The notes below the pieces were generated by a model. The model searched no databases and was not told the DNA's origin. It saw only the letters and a program-made list of their open reading frames with translations. Made by a program: the position numbers and the translations under genes. 64,000 nucleotides of DNA, from assembly GCA_963795055.1 (NCBI GenBank), contig CAWCGJ010000042.1:186001-250000 (forward strand). Reading direction: 5' to 3'. This DNA is from JASHPR01 sp963795055 (GTDB lineage Bacteria; Actinomycetota; Actinomycetes; Streptosporangiales; Streptosporangiaceae). The stretch's first letter is position 1; every line of letters starts with the position of its first letter. Shown in pieces: positions 1 to 8,649 of the stretch.

Positions 1-575
1 GTGCAGGTGATCGGCCTGTTCGTGGCGTCCGGGTAACCGATCACCCGTACCATCTGCGGTGGCCGGTCGATCCTGAGGATCTCGGCCCCGGTGCGCCGCT
101 GGATGTGCGTGCCCGGCTGTCCCGCGATGAGGAACGCGACGTCATCGTCGGGATTCTGGCTCGTGGCCCAGGCGCTGTCGACGTAGATCGCCGTGACGAC
201 CCAGATGCCGTAGGGAAACCTGCCGTTGTGGTAGCCCGGGGCGAAGACCACGCTGCCGAGGGATTTGCCCTGCATGCAGTGCGCGGCGGTGATGAGCAGG
301 TTGCCGGCCGGGCTGCTGACCACGCTCGCGGTGCAGAAGTGCGCGCCTAGCTTGCCACCGGAACGGGTGAACAGCGCCCCGACCGCACCGGTCCCGTCGA
401 ACGGGACGCCACGGTTGACCGCGGGAACGGTGTGGCCGACCGCCTGGACCAGCGGCGACACCACGTAGGCCCCGACCGCGACCATTATGAAGCTCGCCAG
501 CCAGACGGTCCGGTGCCAGGCCAGCACCGACACGGAACGCGCGGCCGCCGGCGGATACCTGATGCCTCGGCGCAT
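1..575 (-). CDS. Trypsin-like serine protease, membrane-anchored (3' end outside window)
   Basis: Reading the minus strand from ATG at 575 gives about 191 codons running off the left edge. The start is chosen because GGAGG lies five bases upstream. Residues about 1-20 are basic, followed by a hydrophobic stretch (WLASFIMVAVGAYVV) that should be a signal anchor. The rest looks like a chymotrypsin-fold protease: ITAAHC carries the catalytic His, and DDDVAFL fits the strand with the catalytic Asp. The Ser region would lie beyond base 1. Family and topology suggest an exported or surface protease; the substrate is unknown. No partner gene is visible in the window. Confidence 0.8.
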   Translation of the reverse strand, partial: MRRGIRYPPAAARSVSVLAWHRTVWLASFIMVAVGAYVVSPLVQAVGHTVPAVNRGVPFDGTGAVGALFTRSGGKLGAHFCTASVVSSPAGNLLITAAHCMQGKSLGSVVFAPGYHNGRFPYGIWVVTAIYVDSAWATSQNPDDDVAFLIAGQPGTHIQRRTGAEILRIDRPPQMVRVIGYPDATNRPITC

Positions 576-873
576 CCAGTCCTCCGTCTTGCCGGTCGGT
601 CACCTGCGCTGCCACACGCGAGGCACAGCTTTGCCGTCCCTTTGGCCGATTGTGCCGATCGTAAACCTAAATCGCTAGGATTCTTGGCTGGGAGGATGCT
701 GAGACATGGCAGAGCCCCGATATTCCGGACACCGACGTTCGCGGCCCAGTTACCGTCGCGTGCCCGTCAGCTTGCGCTGAGTAAGCTATCGGCCACCGAT
801 GGTTGCAGACCGGTACGACATTGGGCAATCATGAGGTAACGCCCGCGTGCGAAAAGAGGACTTGGAGATCGCG
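576..873. other. Intergenic region between divergent protease and MFS genes
   Basis: About 300 bases lie between the start of the minus-strand protease and the plus-strand MFS gene. The stretch 650-700 is less GC-rich than its surroundings and could hold promoters for both genes. No convincing ORF, hairpin or operator was recognised. Confidence 0.4.
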
Positions 874-2153
874 GTGGATGGTGCGGCACAGACCGCCGCA
901 GCCCGCGCGCCCGCCGATCCCGGTAAGCCTACGTTCCGCCAGATCTTCGCGAACACCGAGTTCCGTGCTCTGTGGCTCGCGCAGTTGCTGTCGGTGGCTG
1001 GCGACCAACTGGCCAGGGTGGCCATTACCGTGCTGGTCTACGACCGCACGCGTTCGCCGTTCTGGACGGCGCTGACCTACGCGGTCACGCTCCTGCCCTG
1101 GGTGGTCGGTGGCCTGGCCCTGTCCGGGCTGGCCGACCGGCTGCCCCGGCGCCAGGTCATGGTGGCCTGCGATCTCGCACGGCTGGTGTTTGTCTGCCTG
1201 ATGGCTCTCGTGAGCCTGACCGCACCGCCTGAGGCGGGATTGTGGATCATGGTCGCGCTGCTCTTTGTCGTGACGCTGCTCGACTCGCCGTTCAAGTCGG
1301 CGCGGTCCGCGATGATGCCCGACATCCTGACCGGGGAGCGATACGTTCTTGGCACCGCGGTCACCCAGACCACCCTTCAGGTGGCCATGGTCTCGGGCTA
1401 CGCACTGGGCGGACTCCTGGTGGCCTTACTGGGCGTGCGGATCGCCCTGCTGATCGACGCGGCCACCTTCGCGGCCTCGGCGGTACTGGTCTGGTTCTGG
1501 GTACGCCATCGTCCCGCTGCGGCCATTCCAGCCGTGAGCCGCCCATCTCCGTTCACGCAGATGGCAGCCGGGATACGTCTCGTTTTCGGCCACCGCATGC
1601 TGCGGACTCTGATGCTGTTCGGCTGGCTGGTTGCGTTCTACGTGGTACCGATGGGCCTGGCGGCACCCTACGCGGCCAGCTTCCACGCCTCGCTAGCGAT
1701 CCCGATCAGCACGGGACTGGTGTTCGCCGCGGGGCCCTTCGGCACGGCGATCGGTGCGGTCGTATTCGGCCGCTGGTGGCACCGGCGGTCAGGCAGCGCT
1801 GGATGGGCCCGATGGCGATCGGCGCCTGCGGCGTGCTGCTGCTCTGCGCGCTGCAGCCTGGCCTGATCGCCGCGTTGCTGATCATCGCCGTGTCCGGGGC
1901 ATGCGCCTCTTACCAGCTGGCGGCCAACGCGGCCTTTGTCGCCGCTGTGCCCCCCGACCACCGCGGCCAAGCCTTCGGCCTGGCCAACGGAGGCATGCAA
2001 GTCACGCAGGGCCTCTGCATTGTGCTCGCCGGAGCGGTTGCTTCCTCACACGCAGTCACGCCTGCCACGGCAATCGCCATCAGCGGCGGCCTGGGCGCAC
2101 TCCTGGCCGCCGCGCTGGCGACTACATGGCGCAGGACATTCCGACCCATTTAG
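874..2153 (+). pseudogene. MFS transporter (drug/unknown solute efflux), frameshifted
   Basis: The first frame gives an MFS protein with FRALWLAQLLSVAGDQLAR near the N-terminus, the loop LADRLPRRQ after TM2, and hydrophobic helices to about residue 300. Near 1785-1800 homology moves to another frame, which continues with further helices (MGPMAIGACGVLLLCAL) to the stop at 2153. Together the two frames make a normal MFS of about 425 residues. GTG at 874 is preferred because TTGGAG precedes it; GTG at 847 is an alternative. The break is one indel with no nonsense codon on either side, so a sequencing error is as likely as a recent mutation. The substrate is not predictable. Confidence 0.75.
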
Positions 2154-2197
2154 AGAGTCGTGACTCTGCTTGGTCAGCTGATCACGTCGATGTCTAC

Positions 2198-2420
2198 AGC
2201 CACTCGCTGCGCATGGCGGGCTCCTTCCTGGGTCTTGGGGTGGGGGGTCTGGGGTGTCAGAGCCACTCGCTGCGCATGGCGGGCTCCTTCCTGGGTTTGG
2301 GGTGGAGGGTCTGGGGTGTCAGAGCCACTCGCTGCGCATGGCGGGCTCCTTCCTGGGCTTTGGGGGGTGGAGGGTCTGGGGTGTCAGAGCCACTCGCTGC
2401 GCATGGCGGGCTCCTCCTCT
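2198..2420 (-). repeat. Tandem repeat (62-65 bp period, about 3.5 copies) of RBS plus MRSEWL minigene
   Basis: Four copies of a conserved core begin near 2199, 2261, 2323 and 2388, separated by a G-rich spacer containing GGGTCTGGGGTGTC. On the minus strand each core has a purine-rich ribosome-binding-like tract (AGGAAGGAG in three copies, GAGGAGGAG in the outermost), six bases, ATG, codons for MRSEWL and in most copies an immediate TGA. The array lies between the convergent end of the MFS gene and the promoter region of the GGDEF gene. It is not CRISPR: the spacers are near-identical. Confidence 0.85.
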
Positions 2421-2585
2421 CGATCTGGTCATGTGCCTCGGGTACGAGTACAGTGTGAGCGAGATTTGGACTTTGCGACGTGTGCCTGCCGTTGACAGAC
2501 GGCAGAAGTTAGTCATGATGCGGCTTTAGTATACGATGTCCCATTTGCGCCGATCGCCGTCAGCGTCACCGGCTCAGGGGATGTA
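2421..2585. promoter_or_regulatory. Promoter region of the GGDEF gene
   Basis: This segment is more AT-rich than the rest of the window, with TTGACA near 2494 and TAGTATACGAT near 2527. Their spacing is too long for one standard promoter, so the exact promoter is not assigned. A GGGG tract just before ATG 2586 is the only ribosome-binding candidate. Confidence 0.35.
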
Positions 2586-3899
2586 ATGACCACCTCGCGG
2601 CCGCTGACAGAGTTTGCAGATGGCGTGCGCATGGGTATACGGGGTATTCGCCGCTGGCAAGTGTGGGGTGTTCCCAATCCACTCCGCAGCTATCTCCTCA
2701 CCGTTACCGCCTTGGGAGTGGCCGCGACCGCTATGGCGGCGACGTTCACGACCTGGCGGCTCTCGGACTTGCTGCGCTTCGCCGCACTGCTTGCGTGCGC
2801 TGTGGTGGCAATCGAATCGACCCGGAATGTCAAGGAGATACACGGTGCCCTGAGTCGAGACCTGCAGACTGTCTGGTATCTCGCGATTGCGGTCGGACTA
2901 CCGCCAGCGTATGCATTCATGGCCCCAGTGCCGTTGACCGCGTACAAGCTCTGGCGCATGCCCCAACTGATCGTATACCGTCGAGTATTTAGTAATGCCA
3001 CTCTAAGTCTGGCTTATGGCTGTGCTTCCCTTGTTTTCCATGCCCTCCCGTCGAATCTTGGCGGAAGTCATCCGGGAACCAGCTCGCACGCGCTTTCCTG
3101 GACTGGCGCCGTGGCATTGTGTGGTATCCTGGGTTGGCTGATTAACCACATTCTCCTGCTGATTGCGATCAAGCTGTCTGATCCGACTGCAGGCTTTCGT
3201 GAACTGCTCGGGACACGCGAGTCGATAACGGCTGACCTGGTCGAACTTAGTCTGGCTGTCACCGTCTCGCTGATAGTGGCGATCAACTCAATCCTCATGG
3301 TGCTGGCGCTGCCGTCCATAGTCCTGTACCGGCGCTACCTGATGCACGCTCAGCTGATCGCGCATGCTCGTATGGATGCGAAGACAGGCCTGCTGAATGC
3401 GGTGACGTGGCAGCGCGAGGCAACTGCGGAATTCTCGCGAGCGCAGCGCACCCACTCCCCGCTAGCGCTCGCGATGGTGGACATCGACCATTTCAAGAGT
3501 ATAGGCGAGACAGCCGGGCAGACAGTCCGTGATCAGCTGCTTCGAGATATCGCCGGTATGCTAAAGGAGCAACTGCCAGGTCACGACCTGATCGGCCGGT
3601 TCAGCGGTCAGGAATTTGCGATCCTGCTTCCGCAGACCGGCCGGGAAGAGGCTCGGCAGATCAGCGAGCGACTGCGTGATCATATCGCTGGCGAGGCGAT
3701 CGCCATCGAGTCCGGGAGCCAGGCAGGGTACGTCTTCCGGCTTACCGTGTCGATAGGCGTCGCCGTCTTGAATGAGTCAAGGCGTGCCTTGACCGAACTG
3801 ATCGGTGAGGCTGACTCGGCCCTCGACAAGGCCAAGACCACCGGCTGGAGCAAGGTGGTCATAATGCCTGACGGAGCCGCCGATCCGGGCTCGAACTAG
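2586..3899 (+). CDS. Membrane-anchored GGDEF-domain protein with degenerate active site
   Basis: The protein has 437 residues. Residues 30-250 contain several hydrophobic segments forming a membrane sensor region; residues about 255-430 are a GGDEF domain. The domain start (DAKTGLLN) and the Mg-binding aspartate (MVDIDHFKSIGE) are conserved, but the signature loop reads RFSGQEF instead of RYGGDEF/GGEEF. The third motif position, normally Asp or Glu and needed for metal binding, is Gln. This predicts weak or no diguanylate cyclase activity and possibly a sensory or GTP-binding role. Codon use is less GC-biased than neighbouring genes, suggesting a different history. The gene appears monocistronic. 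Confidence 0.85.
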   Translation: MTTSRPLTEFADGVRMGIRGIRRWQVWGVPNPLRSYLLTVTALGVAATAMAATFTTWRLSDLLRFAALLACAVVAIESTRNVKEIHGALSRDLQTVWYLAIAVGLPPAYAFMAPVPLTAYKLWRMPQLIVYRRVFSNATLSLAYGCASLVFHALPSNLGGSHPGTSSHALSWTGAVALCGILGWLINHILLLIAIKLSDPTAGFRELLGTRESITADLVELSLAVTVSLIVAINSILMVLALPSIVLYRRYLMHAQLIAHARMDAKTGLLNAVTWQREATAEFSRAQRTHSPLALAMVDIDHFKSIGETAGQTVRDQLLRDIAGMLKEQLPGHDLIGRFSGQEFAILLPQTGREEARQISERLRDHIAGEAIAIESGSQAGYVFRLTVSIGVAVLNESRRALTELIGEADSALDKAKTTGWSKVVIMPDGAADPGSN

Positions 3900-4175
3900 T
3901 CACAGGTCCTCTGGCCAGGCATCTGACTGCCGGTCGGAGGCAGCGCACTGGGTGTTCTGGCAGGCATCGAGTGCGTCGCGTGCTCGCTCCGCATAGAAGC
4001 TGAGCTGCAACTGGTCGAAGATGGCCTGGCTTTCCCGCAGGTGCCTGATCGCAGCCGGATGGTCGCCGAGGGCCTCGTAGGCGTATCCCATCTTCAGCGG
4101 GCATAGCCCGTGGTGCCGATGCATGAGGTGGTTCCGGTAGACCGGCACCGCATGCGCCAAGAGTGCCTCAGCCAA
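3900..4175 (-). pseudogene. C-terminal TPR fragment, probably of a large regulator
   Basis: A 91-codon minus-strand frame opens only with TTG at 4175 and encodes helical repeats (KMGYAYEALGDHPAAIRHL, then ESQAIFDQLQL). These look like the last tetratricopeptide repeats of AfsR/SARP-type or similar regulators. A stop lies directly upstream in frame, no good ribosome binding site is present, and the rest of the parent protein is absent. It is most simply a decayed 3' end. It converges with the GGDEF gene with no gap. Confidence 0.5.
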
Positions 4176-4382
4176 GCGTCAGTGCCGCTGAGGCAATGTC
4201 CGGTTACGACCTGTTGTACCCGTTGTGGCCCCGGCGTGCTGGCCAGCAACGTGTCTCCCCAGTGCCGAGATCGGGACGCCAACCGTGTCGGCCCTCAGCG
4301 GCGGTGACCGGGCCTGAAGCAGGCGGCCCGGATGAGAGGATCGGAGGGCCGGAGAGCCGGACGAGAGCGGAGGAACCTGACG

Positions 4383-5366
4383 GTGAAAGCTGCGCTGTAT
4401 GACCGGTACGGACCTGCCCGCGAGGTGCTGCGCGTCGAGGACGTGGAGCGGCCCGAGCCCGGACCTGGGGAGGTGCGGGTCAGGGTGGAGTTCTCCGGCG
4501 TCAACCCCACCGACTGGAAGTCTCGCAGCGGCGCCACCCCGCGGCCGATCGACGGTTTTCAGATCCCGCATCACGACGGCGCCGGGGTGATCGACGCGGT
4601 CGGCGAGGGAGTGGACCCGGGCCGCGTCGGCCAGCGGGTGTGGCTGTGGATGGCCGCGGCCGGCCGGCGGTGGGGGACCGCGGCCGAGTGGACCGTCGTC
4701 CCGGTGTATGCGGCCGTTCCACTGCCCGACGGCGTTTCGGGCGAGCTCGGCGCCAGCCTCGGCGTCCCGGCCCTGACCGCGCACCGGTGCCTGTTGGCCG
4801 ACGGGCCCATCGACGGCCAGACGGTGCTGGTCGCGGGCGGTGCCGGCGCGGTCGGCCATTTCGCGATCGAGCTGGGCAAGCGCGCGGGCGCTCGGGTGGT
4901 CACCACGGTCAGCGGGCCGCAGAAGGCAGAGCTGGCCGTCAAGGCCGGTGCCGACCTGGTCGTGAACTACCGAGAGCCTGACGCCGCCGACCAGATCAGA
5001 TCGTTCGCGGGCGCCGCCGGGGTGGATCGCGTGGTGGAAGTGGCCCTCGGCGCGAACCTACAGCTGGACCTGGCCGTCGTGGCGCGGCCCGACGCGCGGA
5101 TCGTTTGCTACGCCGCCGAAGCGGATGATCCGACGCTGCCCGTCCGGGCCTGCATGAACGCGAACGTCGTGCTCAGGTTTGTGCTGCTCTACGGGGTCCC
5201 GGCCGAGGCACTCATCCAGGCGGCGGGCGACATTACCGGGGCGCTGGCCGACGGGACGCTGACCGAGCTCCCGGTCATCAGATACCCGCTGGATCAGATC
5301 GCCGCGGCGCAGGATGCGGTCGAAGCCGGCGCGGTGGGCAAGGTCCTGGTGGTCATACCCGGCTGA
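4383..5366 (+). CDS. Zinc-independent MDR-type NADPH:quinone reductase-like oxidoreductase
   Basis: A 327-residue medium-chain reductase. The N-terminal half is the GroES-like substrate domain (EPGPGEVRVRVEFSGVNPTD). The Rossmann domain begins near residue 148 with LVAGGAGAVGHFAIELGK, a dinucleotide-binding loop. The zinc-binding cysteines of alcohol dehydrogenases are absent, placing it with quinone oxidoreductase/zeta-crystallin-like enzymes. GTG at 4383 is preferred over upstream ATG 4332 because GGAGGA precedes it at normal spacing and the family motif MKAALYDRYG starts there. The next gene is another NAD(P)-binding protein on the same strand, but the 209-base gap argues against tight coupling. 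Confidence 0.85.
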   Translation: MKAALYDRYGPAREVLRVEDVERPEPGPGEVRVRVEFSGVNPTDWKSRSGATPRPIDGFQIPHHDGAGVIDAVGEGVDPGRVGQRVWLWMAAAGRRWGTAAEWTVVPVYAAVPLPDGVSGELGASLGVPALTAHRCLLADGPIDGQTVLVAGGAGAVGHFAIELGKRAGARVVTTVSGPQKAELAVKAGADLVVNYREPDAADQIRSFAGAAGVDRVVEVALGANLQLDLAVVARPDARIVCYAAEADDPTLPVRACMNANVVLRFVLLYGVPAEALIQAAGDITGALADGTLTELPVIRYPLDQIAAAQDAVEAGAVGKVLVVIPG

Positions 5367-5575
5367 CCGGCTGCGGGCGGCGCCCGGCCGCCTGGCCGCC
5401 GGGCCCCCCTGGCCGGGCCGCCCTGGCCGCCGGGCGCCACCCGGCGCGCCGCTGTCTCGCGGGCGCATCCGCCCGAATGACCGGGCTGATCTTGGGAAGC
5501 ACATAGCGGGCGCGGGCACGTGCCGCGCAGGCCGTGGCCAGGCGCAGCGATCGCCGGGCATGATGAGGGGAAATC

Positions 5576-6220
5576 GTGAAGATTGTCGTGTTCGGTGCCT
5601 CGGGAGCCATCGGCCGGGCCGTCGCCACCGAGCTGCTCGAGCGCGGGCACACCGTCACCGCCGCCACCCGGAGCGGCGCCCCGGTCCAGGGCCTGGTCGT
5701 GCAGAGCCTCACCGGCGACGCCAGGGATCCGGGGTCGGTAGCACGGCTCGCCACGGGCCAGGACGCAGTCGCGTCGGCGACCGGGCCGCGGCGCGGCCAC
5801 GACGACGACCCCGAGGACAGCCTGCTCGGCGCCGCCCGCGGCCTGGCCACGGGGCTGCGCCGGGCCGGGGTGCGCCGCCTCGTCGTGGTCGGCGGGGCCG
5901 GCGGCCTCGAGGTCGCTCCGGGCCGGCGGCTCGTCGACCGCCCGGATTTCCCCCCCGCGGACAAGCCCACGGCGCTGGCCCACGCCAGGGCGCTGGACGA
6001 GGTATACCGGGAAATCCAGGACCTGGACTGGACCTACATCAGCCCGGCCCGGGTCATCGGCCCGGGGGAGCGGACCGGGGAGTTCCGGGTCGGCGGGGAA
6101 CGGTTGCTGGTCGATGCATCCGGCGAGAGCCGGATCAGCATTCCCGACTTCGCGATCGCGTTCGCCGACGAGCTTGAGCACGGCGAGGCGTTCCGCCGCC
6201 GGATCACGGTTGCCTACTGA
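5576..6220 (+). CDS. NAD(P)H-binding atypical SDR / NmrA-like epimerase
   Basis: A 214-residue protein starting at GTG with GAGGGG upstream. The N-terminus, MKIVVFGASGAIGRAVATEL, is the GxxGxxG nucleotide-binding motif of atypical short-chain dehydrogenases. The length matches the short 'NAD(P)-dependent oxidoreductase' group (BVR-B/NmrA-like), which lacks a full YxxxK active site. WTYISPARVIGPGERTG, near residue 145, is typical of this group. The substrate is unknown. It is convergent with the aspartyl-tRNA synthetase gene. Confidence 0.8.
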   Translation: MKIVVFGASGAIGRAVATELLERGHTVTAATRSGAPVQGLVVQSLTGDARDPGSVARLATGQDAVASATGPRRGHDDDPEDSLLGAARGLATGLRRAGVRRLVVVGGAGGLEVAPGRRLVDRPDFPPADKPTALAHARALDEVYREIQDLDWTYISPARVIGPGERTGEFRVGGERLLVDASGESRISIPDFAIAFADELEHGEAFRRRITVAY

Positions 6221-6281
6221 ACCACGGGTGCGGGCGGGCCAGGGACGCCGCGGTCAGCCACCGGCCCAAGGTAGGCGGGCG

Positions 6282-7592
6282 CTACGGGCTGAGGCGATGG
6301 CGGTCCCGGGGGAACAGGGTGACCTGCCGCACGTTCGCCGCGCCCGTCAGCCGTGCGGTCCAGCGCTCCAGCCCGATCGCGAACCCGCCGTGCGGCGGCA
6401 TCCCGTGCTCGAACACCTGCAGGTACCCGGCGTAGGCCCGCGGGTCTTCGCCCCGCTCCGCCAGCGCGGCCAGGTAGTCCGCGTGCCGGTGCAGCCGCTG
6501 CCCGCCGGTGACCAGCTCGAGGCCGCGGAAGATCAGGTCGAAGCTGTTGGAGTAGCCGGGCCGGGCCGGATCGGGATGGGTGTAGAACGGCCGCTTGGCC
6601 ATCGGGTACCCGGTCACGAACAGGAACTCCGACCCGTGCTCGCGCAGCGCCCACTCGCCGAGCCACCGCTCGTCCTCCGGCGCGAGGTCGGGCTCACCTC
6701 GCGGGTCCCAGCCGGCCCGGGCCGCGATGAGCTCCTGCGCGTCCGCGAAGTGGATCTCGGGGACCGGCCGCGGGACCACGGGCAGGGTCAGCCCGAGGAG
6801 CTCGATGGCGCGGGCGGCCCGCGTGGCTGCGCCGGCCACCATCCCGGCGATCGCGTCGCGGAGTACCGCCATGACGTCGTGATAGCCGGCGATGAAGCCG
6901 AGCTCGGCGTCGAGGCTGGTGTACTCGGCCAGGTGCCGGGCCGTGTCGTGCGGCTCGGCCCGGAAGGCCGGCCCGACCTCGAAGACCCGCTCGAACACCC
7001 CGACCAGCGCCTGCTTGTAGAACTGCGGTGACTGGGCCAGGTAGGCCGGGCGGCCGAAGTAGTCGAGGCCGAACACGTTCGCCCCCGACTCGGTGGCCGA
7101 CTCGACGATCTTCGGCGTGTGCACTTCGGTGCAGCCCATGCCGTCCAGGGCCTCGCGGAACCCGGCCACGCTGGCCGCCGCGATCTCGAAGCCGGCCCGC
7201 AGCGCCGGATGCCGCAGCGTGACCGGCGCGTGGTCGAGGATCGTCGGCAGGCCGGCGGTGACCGCGGGCCGGTACAGGTCGAACGGCGGCGGCGCGGCCG
7301 GGCCAGACAGCGGCGTGACCCGTGACCCGGTGACCTCGACCCCGCCGGGCGCCTGGTCGTTGGCCACCGCCGTGCCCGTGACCTCGACCACGGTTTCCTC
7401 GGGCAGGCCACGGTGGTCGGCGCCTTCCCGTTGCGTAAGGCCGGAAAGAACGACCTGCGCCAGACCCGAGCGGTCCCTGACGATCAGGAACGTCACGGAC
7501 TTCAGCTCACGCCGACGGTGCAGCCAGCCGGCGATCCTGACCTGCTCGCCGACGTGCGCGGGCAGGTCGGCGGCCAGAACACGAGAGATCAT
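6282..7592 (-). CDS. aspS2: Aspartate--tRNA ligase, archaeal/non-discriminating type
   Basis: A class II synthetase of 436 residues. An N-terminal OB-fold anticodon-binding domain (VRIAGWLHRRRELKSVTFLI) is followed by the catalytic core. Motif 2 is FRAEPHDTARHLAEYTSLD and motif 3 is GFAIGLERWTARLTG. The bacterial AspRS insertion (GAD) domain is missing, so this is the short archaeal-type enzyme, often able to charge both tRNA-Asp and tRNA-Asn and probably a second AspRS in this organism. ATG 7592 is chosen because GGGAGGAG precedes it and the OB-fold starts there. The upstream leader is a T-box, implying control by uncharged tRNA. The symbol is tentative. Confidence 0.88.
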   Translation of the reverse strand: MISRVLAADLPAHVGEQVRIAGWLHRRRELKSVTFLIVRDRSGLAQVVLSGLTQREGADHRGLPEETVVEVTGTAVANDQAPGGVEVTGSRVTPLSGPAAPPPFDLYRPAVTAGLPTILDHAPVTLRHPALRAGFEIAAASVAGFREALDGMGCTEVHTPKIVESATESGANVFGLDYFGRPAYLAQSPQFYKQALVGVFERVFEVGPAFRAEPHDTARHLAEYTSLDAELGFIAGYHDVMAVLRDAIAGMVAGAATRAARAIELLGLTLPVVPRPVPEIHFADAQELIAARAGWDPRGEPDLAPEDERWLGEWALREHGSEFLFVTGYPMAKRPFYTHPDPARPGYSNSFDLIFRGLELVTGGQRLHRHADYLAALAERGEDPRAYAGYLQVFEHGMPPHGGFAIGLERWTARLTGAANVRQVTLFPRDRHRLSP

Positions 7593-7599
7593 CGCACTC

Positions 7600-7900
7600 C
7601 TCCCGGGATGTGCTCGACGACCCCTTGGGAGTGCGGGCGAGAAGGGAACTCGCGGTGCCACCGCACTTTCGCCGCCGCCGGTCAGCCGGGGCGGCCTCGT
7701 TCCTGCCCGGTCACGGGGGCAAGCCGACGGGGCATGAGGCATGCCGCCGGCCTGCGGCAGCCGTTCCTCCCCGCGCTCGGGAGGGTCTTCGCCACGGGGC
7801 GCGAGACCGCCTTCACAGCGGCCGGCGGCTCTCTCGGCTCGCGTGACCCCGGGCTACTCGTCTCCGTCAGCGCTTTGCCCGCCAGGATAAGCCACAGCCC
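7600..7900 (-). promoter_or_regulatory. T-box riboswitch leader, translational type, upstream of aspartyl-tRNA synthetase
   Basis: On the minus strand the leader has, in order, GACGGAGACGAGTAG (stem I 5' side with the AGUA motif), a stem resembling conserved stem III (GAGAGCCGCC...GGCGGTCTC), and the T-box core GTGGCACCGCGAG near 7650. UGGC in the core would pair with an NCCA end whose discriminator base is G, as in tRNA-Asp and tRNA-Asn. CGCACTCC at 7628-7635 is exactly complementary to GGAGTGCG, which overlaps the ribosome binding site just before the start codon. This supports control of translation by sequestration, as known for actinobacterial ileS T-boxes. The specifier codon was not assigned. 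Confidence 0.8.
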
Positions 7901-8029
7901 GGGCCGCCGCCGCACTAATTATCGCGATGGCCGAGTATGTGTTCTATCAATGTCGTGCCAGCATGGCGTGAGCAGCATCTAGCGAACACGGCCGCCAATC
8001 CGCAACGGGAACGCCGCCGGCCGGGCCGG

Positions 8030-8554
8030 TCAGGACAGGCAGCCGCGCGCGGTCACGTCCGGGTCGGTGCCCTCGATGATCGCGGCGCCAATCTCGCGCA
8101 GCTGCTCGACCTGCTCGGCGGTGAGCCGGTCGATCAGGGACCGCCGGACCTGGTCGACATGCCCGGGGGCGGCGGCGGCCAGCGCGGCGAAGCCCTCGTC
8201 GGTGAGCTGCGCGATCTGGCCCCGCCGGTCGGTGGGGCAGTCGGTCCGGCGGACCCAGCCCCGTTCCTCGAGCCGCGCCACGGCGTGCGACAGCCGGCTC
8301 TTGCTGGACGTTGACGCCTCGGCCAGCTGAGTCATCCGCAGCGCCCGGCCCGGTGTCTCGGACAGCCGGACCAGGATCTCGTAGTAACCGTGCGGAATGT
8401 CCGAGTCGCGCAGCAGCTGCGCGTCGATGGCGCTGAACAGCGACTGGCAGGCGGTCAGGAACGTCCGCCACGCCAGCTGTTCGTCGGCAGTGAGCCACCG
8501 GGTGTCTTCGGTGGCCTCTTGCGCCGACTCCTGCGTGATCTCCGGGCTAGGCAC
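8030..8554 (-). CDS. MarR-family transcriptional regulator
   Basis: A 174-residue winged-helix protein. Residues about 25-150 form the MarR fold; the recognition region is LAEASTSSKSRLSHAVARLE and the wing contains DCPTDRRGQIAQLTDEG, both family-typical. It is divergent from the YceI gene. The 95-base spacer holds a TTGAG/CTCAA palindrome overlapping the YceI promoter, so it probably represses that gene and itself. The C-terminus carries single Cys in ARGCLS, without an obvious OhrR-type redox pair. Confidence 0.88.
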   Translation of the reverse strand: MPSPEITQESAQEATEDTRWLTADEQLAWRTFLTACQSLFSAIDAQLLRDSDIPHGYYEILVRLSETPGRALRMTQLAEASTSSKSRLSHAVARLEERGWVRRTDCPTDRRGQIAQLTDEGFAALAAAAPGHVDQVRRSLIDRLTAEQVEQLREIGAAIIEGTDPDVTARGCLS

Positions 8555-8574
8555 GATACCAGCATACCCGACGA

Positions 8575-8632
8575 TAGTTGAGCGTTTGACAAACCTCGTG
8601 GAGCGTGATAGTTATTGAGCACTCAACCAATT
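8575..8632 (+). promoter_or_regulatory. Promoter and palindromic operator of the YceI gene
   Basis: TTGACA at 8586-8591 and TAGTTA at 8609-8614 are separated by 17 bases, a good sigma-70-type promoter. The palindrome TTGAG-CA-CTCAA (8615-8626) lies directly downstream, and a related half-site (AGTTGAG) sits at 8576-8582, beside the -35. This is the expected layout for repression by the divergent MarR protein; the assignment is inferred from context. Confidence 0.6.
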
Positions 8633-8649
8633 AGCTTCAGGAGCCCCCC

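Noticed and set aside
2198..2420. CRISPR array
   Set aside because: The repeated units are near-identical throughout, including what would be the spacers; no cas genes are present. The same applies to the arrays at 55530 and 59423.
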